A program made the position numbers and the translations under genes. Shown one piece after another: positions 1 through 5,816 of a DNA stretch of 8,459 bases (positions are counted from its first letter, which is position 1; each line of letters begins with the position of its first letter). A model generated the notes under the pieces. That model did no database searches. It had not been told where the DNA came from and saw only the letters and a program-made list of their open reading frames with translations. The stretch comes from Candidatus Pacearchaeota archaeon (GTDB lineage: Archaea; Nanobdellota; Nanobdellia; Pacearchaeales; GW2011-AR1), in the NCBI GenBank assembly GCA_002686355.1, contig NZBV01000024.1, positions 1 to 8,459 of the forward strand, written 5' to 3'.

Positions 1-1
1 A

Positions 2-268
2 AAGAATTATAAGAATGTCAAGGTTTATAACAAAAACGGAGCAGAGGGTTTAGAAGAACAACAACCTTTTGATAGGATATTGATTAGCGCAGCGCCGGAG
101 AAAGTGCCTGACGAAATTTTAGAACAACTGAGAGATGGGGGAGTTCTCGTAGCCCCTCTCGGGCCAAAACAACTTCAGTCTCTCGTAGCAATTCAGAGAA
201 ACAAAAATAAATTTAAAGTCAAAGAAGAAATTCCTGGTTTTGTTTTTGTGCCTTTTGTTGTGCCATAG
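2..268 (+). CDS. pcm: Protein-L-isoaspartate O-methyltransferase, C-terminal part (5' truncated by window edge)
   Basis: The frame is open from base 2 to a TAG stop and gives 88 residues with no start inside the window, so this is the C-terminal part of a longer protein (family members are usually a little over 200 residues). The enzyme uses S-adenosylmethionine to methylate isoaspartyl residues, which starts repair of damaged proteins in the cytosol. The visible block FDRILISAAPEKVP (residues 23-36), followed by LRDGGVLVAPLG (43-54), is the typical later part of the Rossmann methyltransferase core in this family. The end, IPGFVFVPFV (77-86), fits the family's C-terminal strand. A TTG at 80 could be mistaken for a start, but the homologous sequence continues upstream of it. 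The gene converges on the S-layer-like gene across about 290 bases. Family assignment is by motif recognition; the SAM-binding motif I lies outside the window. Confidence 0.9.
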   Translation, partial: KNYKNVKVYNKNGAEGLEEQQPFDRILISAAPEKVPDEILEQLRDGGVLVAPLGPKQLQSLVAIQRNKNKFKVKEEIPGFVFVPFVVP

Positions 269-555
269 CAATTTAAAATATGGATTATCTAAAAAACTTC
301 TTCTTTTAAAAAAAGAAGCTATAGAATAAAACTCAACTCTAAAATTTTCCTACTGAGCATTCCACTAAATTTTAGAATATTTGTCATACTTAGGCTATTT
401 TTTCTTTCAAACGATTCTTTAAAATTTTATGATAAACTTTTTTAATGGTCTTCTTTTGTTAGTTTGTTTCTTTATTTTCAATTAAATTACTCTTGTATGA
501 TCCATTTATCTTTCTAAAAAAGGAGAAAGTAACAAAATAAATAAAAAATTAAAAA
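269..555. other. AT-rich convergent intergenic region without a gene
   Basis: This 287-base stretch separates the convergent pcm and S-layer-like genes. I found no supportable coding frame and no tRNA-like fold. It holds a short A/T hairpin at 300-318, a 10-bp inverted repeat at 338-376, a T6 run at 398-403 that could help end the pcm transcript, and the distal part of the S-layer gene terminator near 516-530. Confidence 0.7.
338..403 (+). terminator. Possible pcm transcription end: 10-bp inverted repeat followed by T6
   Basis: The arm TCTAAAATTT (338-347) is perfectly complementary to AAATTTTAGA (367-376), leaving a 19-base loop. A T6 run follows at 398-403. The arms are AT-rich and the T-run sits about 20 bases past the stem, so this is weaker than a classical intrinsic terminator. 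Archaeal polymerase can terminate at T-runs alone. A smaller hairpin, CTTCTTTT (300-307) with AAAAGAAG (311-318), lies closer to the pcm stop. Either could be chance in such AT-rich sequence. Confidence 0.35.
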
Positions 556-573
556 TTAGTAATAACTTTCTCC
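516..573 (-). terminator. Hairpin plus U6 terminator of the S-layer-like gene, overlapping its last codons
   Basis: Read on the minus strand, GGAGAAAGT (573-565) is complementary over 9 bp to ACTTTCTCC (530-522), which runs straight into T6 (521-516). The loop is about 34 bases of A/T-rich sequence. The upstream arm is made of the codons for the final Gly-Glu-Ser of the protein, so the stem is partly coding. A hairpin directly followed by a U-tract is the intrinsic terminator pattern, although the loop is long. Confidence 0.6.
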
Positions 574-1794
574 GAATTCTTCTTGTTCTTTTTCTGGTTT
601 CTTTCCCAATAAGATGATTAAGACCACAAGCAGCACCAAAAATACAATTGCAAGAACAATTGTCAAAACAACTACTGGAGCTGTGAAAGAAGTTCCTGAA
701 ACATTTGCACTAAGAACAACTGTACTGACAAGTTCTTCCCCAGAAAACACATTAACATTGAAGTTGTGAATTCCTTCTGCATCTGCTCTTGCCTTTATCA
801 TAACTGCCTTGCTCGAACCAGCCGGTACTGCAACAACAGCCTGACTTGTGCTTGCTGAGAGTTGATTAGATGATTCAGGCACTATTCTGTAAACCTTTAA
901 CTTGTTAGTTGGGTTCACAACCAGCACTTCATACTCAGCATCTTGTCCAACAGCAATGTTTTGCGTCATGCTTGCAACAATTGCATTGCCTGCAGAAAAA
1001 TCGTTTTCCACAACAATCTGCTTTCTTTCAATAACAGCAAGGTCATTGTTTTCTGCCTCAACTTCTAGAGTGTAAATTCCAGAAACTGCATCATATGGAA
1101 TCTTCAAAAAGAATTTTCCTCTTGAAATGTCTTCATCATCTTCATCACATGGCTCGTCATCTTCGTCAAAACATTCAAAAGAAACAATGTCACCAAAATA
1201 AATTGTTGACTTGACATTCAAATCCTTGATTTGAGCAGTTACAAATAAATCATCAAGATTATTGTAACCAATGTTCTTAACCACAACGTCAATTGGCATA
1301 GTGTCGCCTGCTTCAACTGTCTGACTCCTCAGACTAATAGACATAATCTCTGCGTTGTATGTTGGTCTTTGAACCCTCAGAATCATTGTCTCTTCTGTCT
1401 TATGATCGTTGTTCCAAATTTTTATAACAAGGCTAGTATCATCACTAACTTCATTCTCAAGTTCATAAGGAACATCAAGGGTCAATGTTTTCCTGTAAGA
1501 AAACCCACTCTCAATTGTGAACGGACCATCTTTTTCCTCAACATCAACTTTGTCGCCTTCGATTTCTGCTCTAATGTCAACATCAGAAGCATTTTCCAAA
1601 GCATCAAAGTAAACCTTCACAGTTACTGTTTCTCCTGCAGTTACACTTGCTTCGTCGGATAACGCAGGAATGCCGTTAACTTCAACAGAATAAACATCTG
1701 CAATCTCTGCAGCACTGACTACTGTTAGTGATAAAAGAACACTTGCTAAAGCAAGGAAAAAAACCAAGATATTTTTTGTTCCCATATATATCAT
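556..1794 (-). CDS. S-layer-like secreted protein with Ig-like domains and C-terminal membrane anchor
   Basis: This 412-residue protein has a signal peptide (hydrophobic core about 9-26, probable cleavage near Ala28 in VVSAAE). Three beta-rich Ig-like segments follow at roughly 30-143, 144-264 and 265-366. A strong membrane helix spans about 372-397 and ends in a charged 15-residue tail, KKPEKEQEEFGESYY, predicted to be cytosolic. This layout matches proteins annotated as putative S-layer proteins in Woesearchaeota and Pacearchaeota; the second segment resembles CARDB-type adhesion domains. It probably coats or structures the cell surface. Possible N-glycosylation sequons are N68-A-S and N364-V-S. 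An acidic loop at 208-222 contains two cysteines (C208, C216) and many Asp/Glu, possibly a disulfide or a metal site. The first ATG is used; Met4 is an alternative and neither has a Shine-Dalgarno site. The gene has its own TATA-like box and a leader of about 36 bases. The S-layer role is inferred from architecture. Confidence 0.75.
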   Translation of the reverse strand: MIYMGTKNILVFFLALASVLLSLTVVSAAEIADVYSVEVNGIPALSDEASVTAGETVTVKVYFDALENASDVDIRAEIEGDKVDVEEKDGPFTIESGFSYRKTLTLDVPYELENEVSDDTSLVIKIWNNDHKTEETMILRVQRPTYNAEIMSISLRSQTVEAGDTMPIDVVVKNIGYNNLDDLFVTAQIKDLNVKSTIYFGDIVSFECFDEDDEPCDEDDEDISRGKFFLKIPYDAVSGIYTLEVEAENNDLAVIERKQIVVENDFSAGNAIVASMTQNIAVGQDAEYEVLVVNPTNKLKVYRIVPESSNQLSASTSQAVVAVPAGSSKAVMIKARADAEGIHNFNVNVFSGEELVSTVVLSANVSGTSFTAPVVVLTIVLAIVFLVLLVVLIILLGKKPEKEQEEFGESYY

Positions 1795-1807
1795 TTTAAA
1801 TTTAGTT

Positions 1808-1828
1808 GCGCAAAAACTCTGTTTTCGC
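1808..1828 (-). promoter_or_regulatory. Hairpin at the predicted 5' end of the S-layer-like mRNA
   Basis: On the minus strand GCGAAAAC, a 3-base AGA loop, and GTTTT-TG-CGC form an 8-bp stem with a 2-base bulge. The predicted transcription start, about 25 bases past the TATA-like box, falls near 1830, so the hairpin would sit at the very 5' end of the mRNA. It might stabilise a highly expressed transcript. The structure is seen in sequence; the role is inference. Confidence 0.4.
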
Positions 1829-1851
1829 TTAGATAATTACACGAAAAACCA

Positions 1852-1859
1852 TTTATAAA
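1852..1859 (-). promoter_or_regulatory. TATA-like box of the S-layer-like gene
   Basis: TTTATAAA, a good archaeal TATA-box match, is centred about 61 bases before the ATG at 1794. A start 25 bases downstream would give a leader of about 36 bases, unlike the leaderless genes nearby. The terminator of the preceding gene ends about 30 bases before it, so this gene probably has its own transcript. Confidence 0.6.
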
Positions 1860-1891
1860 TTTTATTGTTGTCGTAATTTCATAGTTACATT

Positions 1892-1911
1892 AAAAACACT
1901 AAATGTCAGTG
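1892..1911 (-). terminator. Short hairpin plus U5 terminator of the TIM-barrel gene
   Basis: On the minus strand CACTGA-CAT-TTAGTG forms a 6-bp stem (one G-U pair) with a 3-base loop and is followed at once by T5. It lies about 15 bases past the TAA stop at 1927-1929 and before the next gene's TATA-like box. The form is that of an intrinsic terminator. Confidence 0.55.
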
Positions 1912-1926
1912 GCAGATAGTGAATTA

Positions 1927-2706
1927 TTATTTGTTCATTGATCTCAAAACTTTCAACCCTCTAACAGCATCTTCAAAAGGTGTAGGCGCTTCATTGATTA
2001 CTGTAATGTTCTTATTTTTTGGCAAATGTTTGAGCAACCATTCCCAGTATTTCTCTCTTGTTTTTATGTGATTTCTCTCGCCTTTTTCACCATACTCAAT
2101 TCCTGAAAAATGACAATGCCAGTTTTTTTGAGGAAATAATTTTTCAATCTTTTCCCAATTAATTTTTTTATCTCTTGCAAGGATATGAGCAAAATCAAGA
2201 CAAAAACCACAATCAGTATCTTTAACTAATTGAGAGATTTCCTCAACACCTCCAAAAACATTTATTTTTCCCATTGTTTCAGGACATAGTGTGACCTTCC
2301 ATTTGTGCTTATTAGCCTCTTCTTGCATCTCTATAATTCTATTTTTGATATTTTCATAACTTCCTGATTTCTCTTTCTTCATAAAATACCCACAATGAAA
2401 AATAACTTTTTTAGCACCAATCCAATCCCCCACTTCACATGCTTTTAAAATTCTTTGTTTACTGGCTTTAACTTTTCCCAAGTCGTCTGAATTAAGGTTT
2501 ATCCAATATGGCGCGTGAATGCTCAGTTGAATTCCAAATTTTTTTGCAGCTCTTTTAACTTTAAGTGCATCTTCTTTTTTCTTAATGTAGGTTCCATGAG
2601 TAAATGAAATCTCTGCAGCACGAATTCCAACCCCTGCAAACTCTGCAAAAGTTTTCTCAATATCTCTGACAGGCCCTATCCCTGCAAGCCCGAATCTTAT
2701 TGACAT
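1927..2706 (-). CDS. TIM-barrel protein of the AP endonuclease 2 / endonuclease IV-like family
   Basis: This 259-residue protein has the motif set of the endonuclease IV / xylose isomerase-like TIM-barrel superfamily. In order these are FGLAGIG (5-11), E32, SIHAPYWINLN (62-72, H64), VIFHCGYF (101-108, H104), LCPETMGK (140-147, E143), CLDFAH (169-174, D171 and H174), HCHFSGIEYGEKGERNH (197-213, H199 and H213) and INEAP (237-241, E239). These His/Asp/Glu residues fit the metal ligands of Nfo, which cuts DNA at abasic sites. The SGIEYGEKGE block is typical of an archaeal branch often annotated as deoxyribonuclease IV or simply TIM-barrel protein, so DNA repair is likely but not certain; a sugar isomerase or epimerase role is the alternative. 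The ATG has no Shine-Dalgarno site, but a TATA-like box sits 25 bases upstream, pointing to a leaderless mRNA. The 42-base gap to dnaG holds both a terminator and this promoter. Confidence 0.8.
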   Translation of the reverse strand: MSIRFGLAGIGPVRDIEKTFAEFAGVGIRAAEISFTHGTYIKKKEDALKVKRAAKKFGIQLSIHAPYWINLNSDDLGKVKASKQRILKACEVGDWIGAKKVIFHCGYFMKKEKSGSYENIKNRIIEMQEEANKHKWKVTLCPETMGKINVFGGVEEISQLVKDTDCGFCLDFAHILARDKKINWEKIEKLFPQKNWHCHFSGIEYGEKGERNHIKTREKYWEWLLKHLPKNKNITVINEAPTPFEDAVRGLKVLRSMNK

Positions 2707-2751
2707 AAAAATAAAAAAGAAAAATAGTTTATAGAGGTTTTGAATCCTCTA
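2707..2751 (-). terminator. dnaG terminator: hairpin starting at the stop codon, then U-rich tract
   Basis: On the minus strand TAGAGG (2751-2746), whose first three bases are the dnaG stop codon, pairs with CCTCTA (2737-2732) around an 8-base loop. A T-rich tract then runs to the ATG of the next gene. The downstream arm overlaps the TATA-like box of that gene. Confidence 0.55.
2728..2733 (-). promoter_or_regulatory. TATA-like box of the TIM-barrel gene (leaderless)
   Basis: Minus-strand TATAAA within CTCTATAAAC is centred about 25 bases before the ATG at 2706. This would put the transcription start at or next to the A of ATG, consistent with the missing Shine-Dalgarno site. Its first bases are shared with the dnaG terminator stem. 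Confidence 0.5.
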
Positions 2752-3909
2752 CAAACCCAATAATTTAACTTTATCACTTGTTGCTGAAAAATTCTTTGCA
2801 ACAATTATCTGAACATGCGCGTTTTCTGCAGTTCGGATTGCCGAGTTAGTTACAGTTCCGTCGACAACAATCACTGAGGGTCTTGCATCGCTTCTTTTTA
2901 ATGTGTTGTTCAATGCCCTAGCAGAAATTTTTTCAACCATTTCTAAATCAGGACCAAGAAAAACTGCCTTTCCAGAGCCCTTATTGTCACTTGAGATTTT
3001 TTTAAGCTTGGATCTAGTTTTTTCATCTAATTCTATTTCCCTGGTTTCTGGTTTAGAATACTCTTGCTCTTTTTCCAGAGCCCTAAAACTTCCACCCCTT
3101 CTGAAAAACTCTTCAACAGAAACCTTTTTTCTGAGGTTCATGTAGGCCTCTTTTCCAGTTAACTCCTCAACTTCTTTTCCATCTGGCGCGGTAGCAATGT
3201 ACTTAACTCTCGCATTGTCTGTGGCATTTTTGGCAATCAATTTTCCACCTCTATCTCCGTCAATAAAAAGAGTCAGTTCTTTTTTCTCTCCAAGTGTTCT
3301 GATTGAGTCAGGCAACTTTGTACCATTCATAGCCACGACATTATTGACTCCGTTTCTCATTAGATTCAAAACATCTGCACGCCCTTCTACAACAATTATC
3401 TCATCTCCTGACAAATCACCTGAAGGCAATTTATCATCTCCATACTCTTGAATTCCTGCGACTTTTGCAGAATCCTTAATAGTGTTTGAGATTTCCCGTG
3501 AATCAGTTGAACCTTCAATCTGTTGCATTAATCTTTTGGCTCTATCAATAATATAATCTCTTTTGCTTCCACGGACATCTTCGATTCTCTCAACTTCAAT
3601 CTGCGAATCACAAGGACCAATTCTCTCAATTGTCTCAACTGCAGCACCAATTAAAGTTGTCTCTGACTGGTCAAGAGCAGTAGGAATTTTGATTATACCA
3701 GTTGTCATTTTTTTATCTCTCTTTAAGTCAACTTCAATTCGGCCTATCTTTCCTTCTTTCTGAAGCTCCCTCATCTCAAGGTCTGCTCCAAGCAACCCCT
3801 CTGTCTGTCCAAAGATAGCTCCGATTACATCTGGCTTTTCCAATGCCCCTTCAGCTGTAAAATTTGCATGTATCAAATATTTTATTGATACTGGACTTAT
3901 CTTTGCCAT
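2749..3909 (-). CDS. dnaG: Archaeal DnaG-type primase (Toprim domain)
   Basis: The 386-residue protein starts MAKISPVSIKYLIHANF, the characteristic N-terminus of archaeal DnaG. The frame is open for 25 more codons upstream, but only this ATG has an AGGAG Shine-Dalgarno site 7 bases ahead and agrees with the family N-terminus. The Toprim domain spans about 168-250: IIVVEGRADVLNL (171-183) carries the catalytic Glu175, and LFIDGDRGG (214-222) carries the metal-binding Asp217 and Asp219. Archaeal DnaG has been shown to make RNA primers in some species and to associate with the exosome and polyadenylated RNA in others, so the role may be priming, RNA decay or both. The N-terminal part (1-165) is the archaea-specific region and the C-terminal part (about 270-386) contains a second alpha/beta segment. 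All key Toprim residues are present. Confidence 0.95.
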   Translation of the reverse strand: MAKISPVSIKYLIHANFTAEGALEKPDVIGAIFGQTEGLLGADLEMRELQKEGKIGRIEVDLKRDKKMTTGIIKIPTALDQSETTLIGAAVETIERIGPCDSQIEVERIEDVRGSKRDYIIDRAKRLMQQIEGSTDSREISNTIKDSAKVAGIQEYGDDKLPSGDLSGDEIIVVEGRADVLNLMRNGVNNVVAMNGTKLPDSIRTLGEKKELTLFIDGDRGGKLIAKNATDNARVKYIATAPDGKEVEELTGKEAYMNLRKKVSVEEFFRRGGSFRALEKEQEYSKPETREIELDEKTRSKLKKISSDNKGSGKAVFLGPDLEMVEKISARALNNTLKRSDARPSVIVVDGTVTNSAIRTAENAHVQIIVAKNFSATSDKVKLLGL

Positions 3910-3916
3910 GCTAATT

Positions 3917-3921
3917 CTCCT
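3917..3921 (-). promoter_or_regulatory. dnaG: Shine-Dalgarno site that sets the dnaG start
   Basis: Minus-strand AGGAG lies 7 bases before the ATG at 3909. It is the only clear Shine-Dalgarno site among the complete genes here, so this mRNA must have a leader. It rules against the longer 411-codon frame. Confidence 0.85.
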
Positions 3922-4057
3922 GTTTAATTTTGTGAAATCTATGATCTCACTAGAAAAATACCTAATACTTCTAATTAATAGCAATAAGCTAAATGAATGT
4001 GAATGTGATTACTGATAATCTCTGATATTTTTCTACTAATAATCCATAAGAAACATT

Positions 4058-4067
4058 ACTTTTAAAG
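4058..4067 (-). promoter_or_regulatory. Candidate TATA-like box for dnaG
   Basis: Minus-strand CTTTAAAAGT is preceded by an A-rich stretch that could serve as a BRE. A start about 25 bases on would give a leader of roughly 125 bases. The region is AT-rich and other placements are possible. Confidence 0.3.
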
Positions 4068-4111
4068 TTTTTGATTAAATTAGTTACTCTGAAATCGATT
4101 CTTCCAGATTT

Positions 4112-4156
4112 CTTCGCTAAAATATAATTAACACATTAACAAATGTTTAAGCGAAG
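4112..4156. repeat. Nested inverted repeat (stem-loop) between the TPR-like gene and dnaG
   Basis: CTTCGCT (4112-4118) and AGCGAAG (4150-4156) are perfectly complementary over 7 bp. Inside them ACATT (4133-4137) and AATGT (4142-4146) form a second 5-bp stem around AACA. It lies 45-90 bases past the TPR-like stop and could be a 3'-end structure of that mRNA, an operator or part of a dnaG leader. No T-run directly follows on the minus strand. Confidence 0.45.
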
Positions 4157-4200
4157 TCCCTTGACAGGTATGAAACTGAACAACATCAATATAATAAGCC

Positions 4201-4755
4201 TTAGCTCAAACCCTCAAGCATTTTTGCTTCATTAAATTTTCCAAGCTTTTCATAGAGTTTAATCAACTTATCCCTGATTTCATTTCTTTCAACATCAGCA
4301 AGTCTCATATCCATAAGCTTCTCATAAACCTTTGTTGCATTATTTCTTTTCAGCTGATCTTCATACTCTTTTGCTACTTTCTTGTAAAAATCCTTAATTG
4401 AATAATAAATCTCATCTCTTTCAACTGAGCTGGCTTCGTTCATTGCTTTTCTCATTGCTCTGTCTGTGTCGTCAAATATCCCTGCCCTTATATATATCTC
4501 TGCTTCCTTGGTATAATATTTCACTTTCTCAGAAAATGCTATTGAACTCAATGCAAGTGAATCAAAAATCCTCGCGGCATCTTTGAGCATCCCTTTTCTT
4601 TCATAAATTTCCGCGAGCTTTAAATGAACAAACTTCTTAACATCAAATGGCAAGTCTTTTTTCAGGAATCCGCTTAGATAATAAATTTGCATAAAATCAC
4701 CTTTGCTTTTTAGATTCTCCTCAATCTCTGATTTTGAAATTCCTGTATAAGTCAT
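4201..4755 (-). CDS. Alpha-helical TPR-like protein of unknown function
   Basis: This 184-residue protein is soluble and almost entirely helical, with no signal peptide or membrane segment. Repeats that look like tetratricopeptide units occur at about 41-68 (LAEIYERKGMLKDAARIF), 75-104 (EAEIYIRAGIFDDTDRAM) and 158-183 (LIKLYEKLGKFNEAKML); each has the small-residue and aromatic pattern of paired TPR helices. TPR proteins act as scaffolds for protein-protein contacts, and no catalytic motif is visible, so the partner is unknown. The start ATG has no Shine-Dalgarno site, but a TATA-like box about 25 bases upstream suggests a leaderless mRNA. It is separated from dnaG by nearly 300 bases and is probably transcribed alone. 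The TPR call rests on pattern recognition. Confidence 0.7.
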   Translation of the reverse strand: MTYTGISKSEIEENLKSKGDFMQIYYLSGFLKKDLPFDVKKFVHLKLAEIYERKGMLKDAARIFDSLALSSIAFSEKVKYYTKEAEIYIRAGIFDDTDRAMRKAMNEASSVERDEIYYSIKDFYKKVAKEYEDQLKRNNATKVYEKLMDMRLADVERNEIRDKLIKLYEKLGKFNEAKMLEGLS

Positions 4756-4775
4756 AGATTGGACAGCAACAAGAA

Positions 4776-4783
4776 TTATTTAA
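4776..4783 (-). promoter_or_regulatory. TATA-like box of the TPR-like gene (leaderless)
   Basis: Minus-strand TTAAATAA is centred about 25 bases before the ATG at 4755. The expected transcription start coincides with the start codon. Confidence 0.45.
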
Positions 4784-4847
4784 GGATTGTTGTAAAAACA
4801 GGATAATATTTTAATGGTTTTATTATGGCTTATATTCTCTAAATGCA

Positions 4848-5126
4848 TTAAGGATATACCTTTTTTGCCCTATTCTTAGCAGCTTTTTTGAAATCGATAA
4901 TCCCTGCTTTAGTTCTCATCTGAATTACACCCTCTTTACTTAATCCCCAAATCTCTTTAATCCAACAGTTTTCATCTAAAAAAACGATTAACACATAATC
5001 AAAATTTAATGGGTCTTTAAATCCTTGATAGATATAAGGAGAGAGATTCCTTGAATGTTCTTGTCTTGCCTTAATCTGAACCTTCTGTCCTTCTAAATCT
5101 AGGGCATTATATCTTCTTTGATCATC
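4848..5126 (-). pseudogene. 5'-truncated remnant of a QIKAR-motif, nuclease-like protein
   Basis: A frame open from just after a TAA at 5127-5129 to a TAA at 4848-4850 encodes 92 residues that look like real protein but has no ATG, GTG or TTG near its beginning. The segment RRYNALDLEGQKVQIKAR (4-21), followed by a strand-like FDYVLIVFLDENCWIKEIW (42-60), resembles the C-terminal half of a bacterial and archaeal family with consensus YDA-D-DG-QIKGR. The spacing of Asp10, Gln17 and Lys19 (D-x6-QxK) resembles the active site of PD-(D/E)XK nucleases. The first 28 bases overlap the 3' end of the hydrolase gene in another frame. The likely explanation is a gene whose N-terminal half was lost by deletion or recombination. 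Alternatives are translation by frameshift from the hydrolase or an unusual internal start. Family membership is from memory of its motif, not a search. Confidence 0.6.
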
Positions 5127-5716
5127 TTAACTATTTCGGGAAATTCAGAAACCTTAAAGTGACCATTCTTATTATCAAGAATTGTTCTATTTGCATTTTT
5201 TAATTTCATTTTGTATTTTTGTGCATGAGAGATTGGGACAACATCATCATTTTTAGAAAAGAACAAATTGAGATTTTTGCAATTTTTTTCAATCATTGAC
5301 AAATTATCCTGAAGCTCAAACCCTCCTCCTAAATATTCGTCAGATAGAGTATTATCAAATGGAGGGGCAATTAAATAAACTGAAAGAATTTTTTTAGGAA
5401 AAATGTTTTCAGATAAATATTTGGTTAAAAATACCCCTCCAAGTGAACTACCAATTAAAATGATCTTATCTTTTAAATGACTAAAATGTTTTTCAAAATG
5501 TATTTTCCAGTCCTCATACCTTGCATTTTCTTTTAGAGGCATAGTGGGTCTTATAATCTCAAATTTCTCAGATAATTCTTTGTCTAAATATCTCTCACTC
5601 CATTTTCTTTTCTTTTCTATAGATATACTCCTATTTTTTAAAAAATTTAGATAATCGTTCTTACTCTTAAAAGTAGTTCCTCCATGAATGAACCATATCT
5701 GTGTTTTCTCTGCCAT
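5099..5716 (-). CDS. Small alpha/beta hydrolase (RBBP9/YdeN-like serine hydrolase)
   Basis: This 205-residue protein has an alpha/beta hydrolase core. It begins with a strand and an oxyanion-type loop, IWFIHGG (7-13). The nucleophile elbow ILIGSSLGG (86-94) fits G-x-S-x-G with Ser91. The acid is probably Asp157 or Asp158 in FFSKNDDVVP, and His186 in NGHF completes the triad. Size and motifs fit the small RBBP9/YdeN-like group; the substrate is unknown. No signal peptide is present, so it is likely cytosolic. The ATG has a TATA-like box about 25 bases upstream and no well-placed Shine-Dalgarno site (a GAAGGAT lies within the promoter interval), suggesting a leaderless mRNA. The 3' end overlaps the start-less nuclease-like remnant. 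Such accessory hydrolases are often horizontally exchanged; that this one was is inference. Confidence 0.8.
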   Translation of the reverse strand: MAEKTQIWFIHGGTTFKSKNDYLNFLKNRSISIEKKRKWSERYLDKELSEKFEIIRPTMPLKENARYEDWKIHFEKHFSHLKDKIILIGSSLGGVFLTKYLSENIFPKKILSVYLIAPPFDNTLSDEYLGGGFELQDNLSMIEKNCKNLNLFFSKNDDVVPISHAQKYKMKLKNANRTILDNKNGHFKVSEFPEIVKMIKEDIMP

Positions 5717-5736
5717 ATTAAAAATTATCCTTCGGA

Positions 5737-5745
5737 TTTATTAAA
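5737..5745 (-). promoter_or_regulatory. TATA-like box of the hydrolase gene (leaderless)
   Basis: Minus-strand TTTAATAAA is preceded by a purine-rich AAAGAAAGA that could act as BRE. It is centred 25 bases before the ATG at 5716, placing the transcription start at the start codon. Confidence 0.5.
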
Positions 5746-5767
5746 TCTTTCTTTTACAAAACCCGTT

Positions 5768-5816
5768 AACTGTTTCAGGTTCCAATGGAAATAATATGTT
5801 GGAACAGTTTCGGTTA
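5768..5816. repeat. Inverted repeat flanked by an imperfect direct repeat, upstream of the hydrolase promoter
   Basis: GTTCCAA (5779-5785) and TTGGAAC (5799-5805) form a 7-bp inverted repeat around a 13-base spacer. Imperfect direct copies, AACTGTTTCAGGTT and AACAGTTTCGGTT, flank and overlap it. A second minus-strand TATA-like sequence, CTTATAAAAA, lies just upstream near 5820-5829. This could be an operator or a structured leader. Confidence 0.4.

Larger units (their letters stand above)
3910..4200. other. Intergenic region upstream of dnaG
   Basis: About 290 bases separate the TPR-like gene stop from the dnaG start. There is no supportable coding frame apart from the upstream extension of the dnaG frame. 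It contains the Shine-Dalgarno site, a candidate promoter at 4058-4067 and a nested inverted repeat at 4112-4156. Confidence 0.6.

Noticed and set aside
519..525. AAAGGAG on the plus strand as a ribosome binding site
   Set aside because: No start codon follows at suitable spacing; it is the arm and U-tract of the minus-strand terminator.
1369..1662. Plus-strand open frame inside the S-layer-like gene
   Set aside because: It lies opposite a well-supported coding gene and its translation has no recognisable motif.
3910..3984. N-terminal extension of DnaG by 25 residues
   Set aside because: The family N-terminus and a strong AGGAG site both mark the ATG at 3909; the extension has no homologous character.
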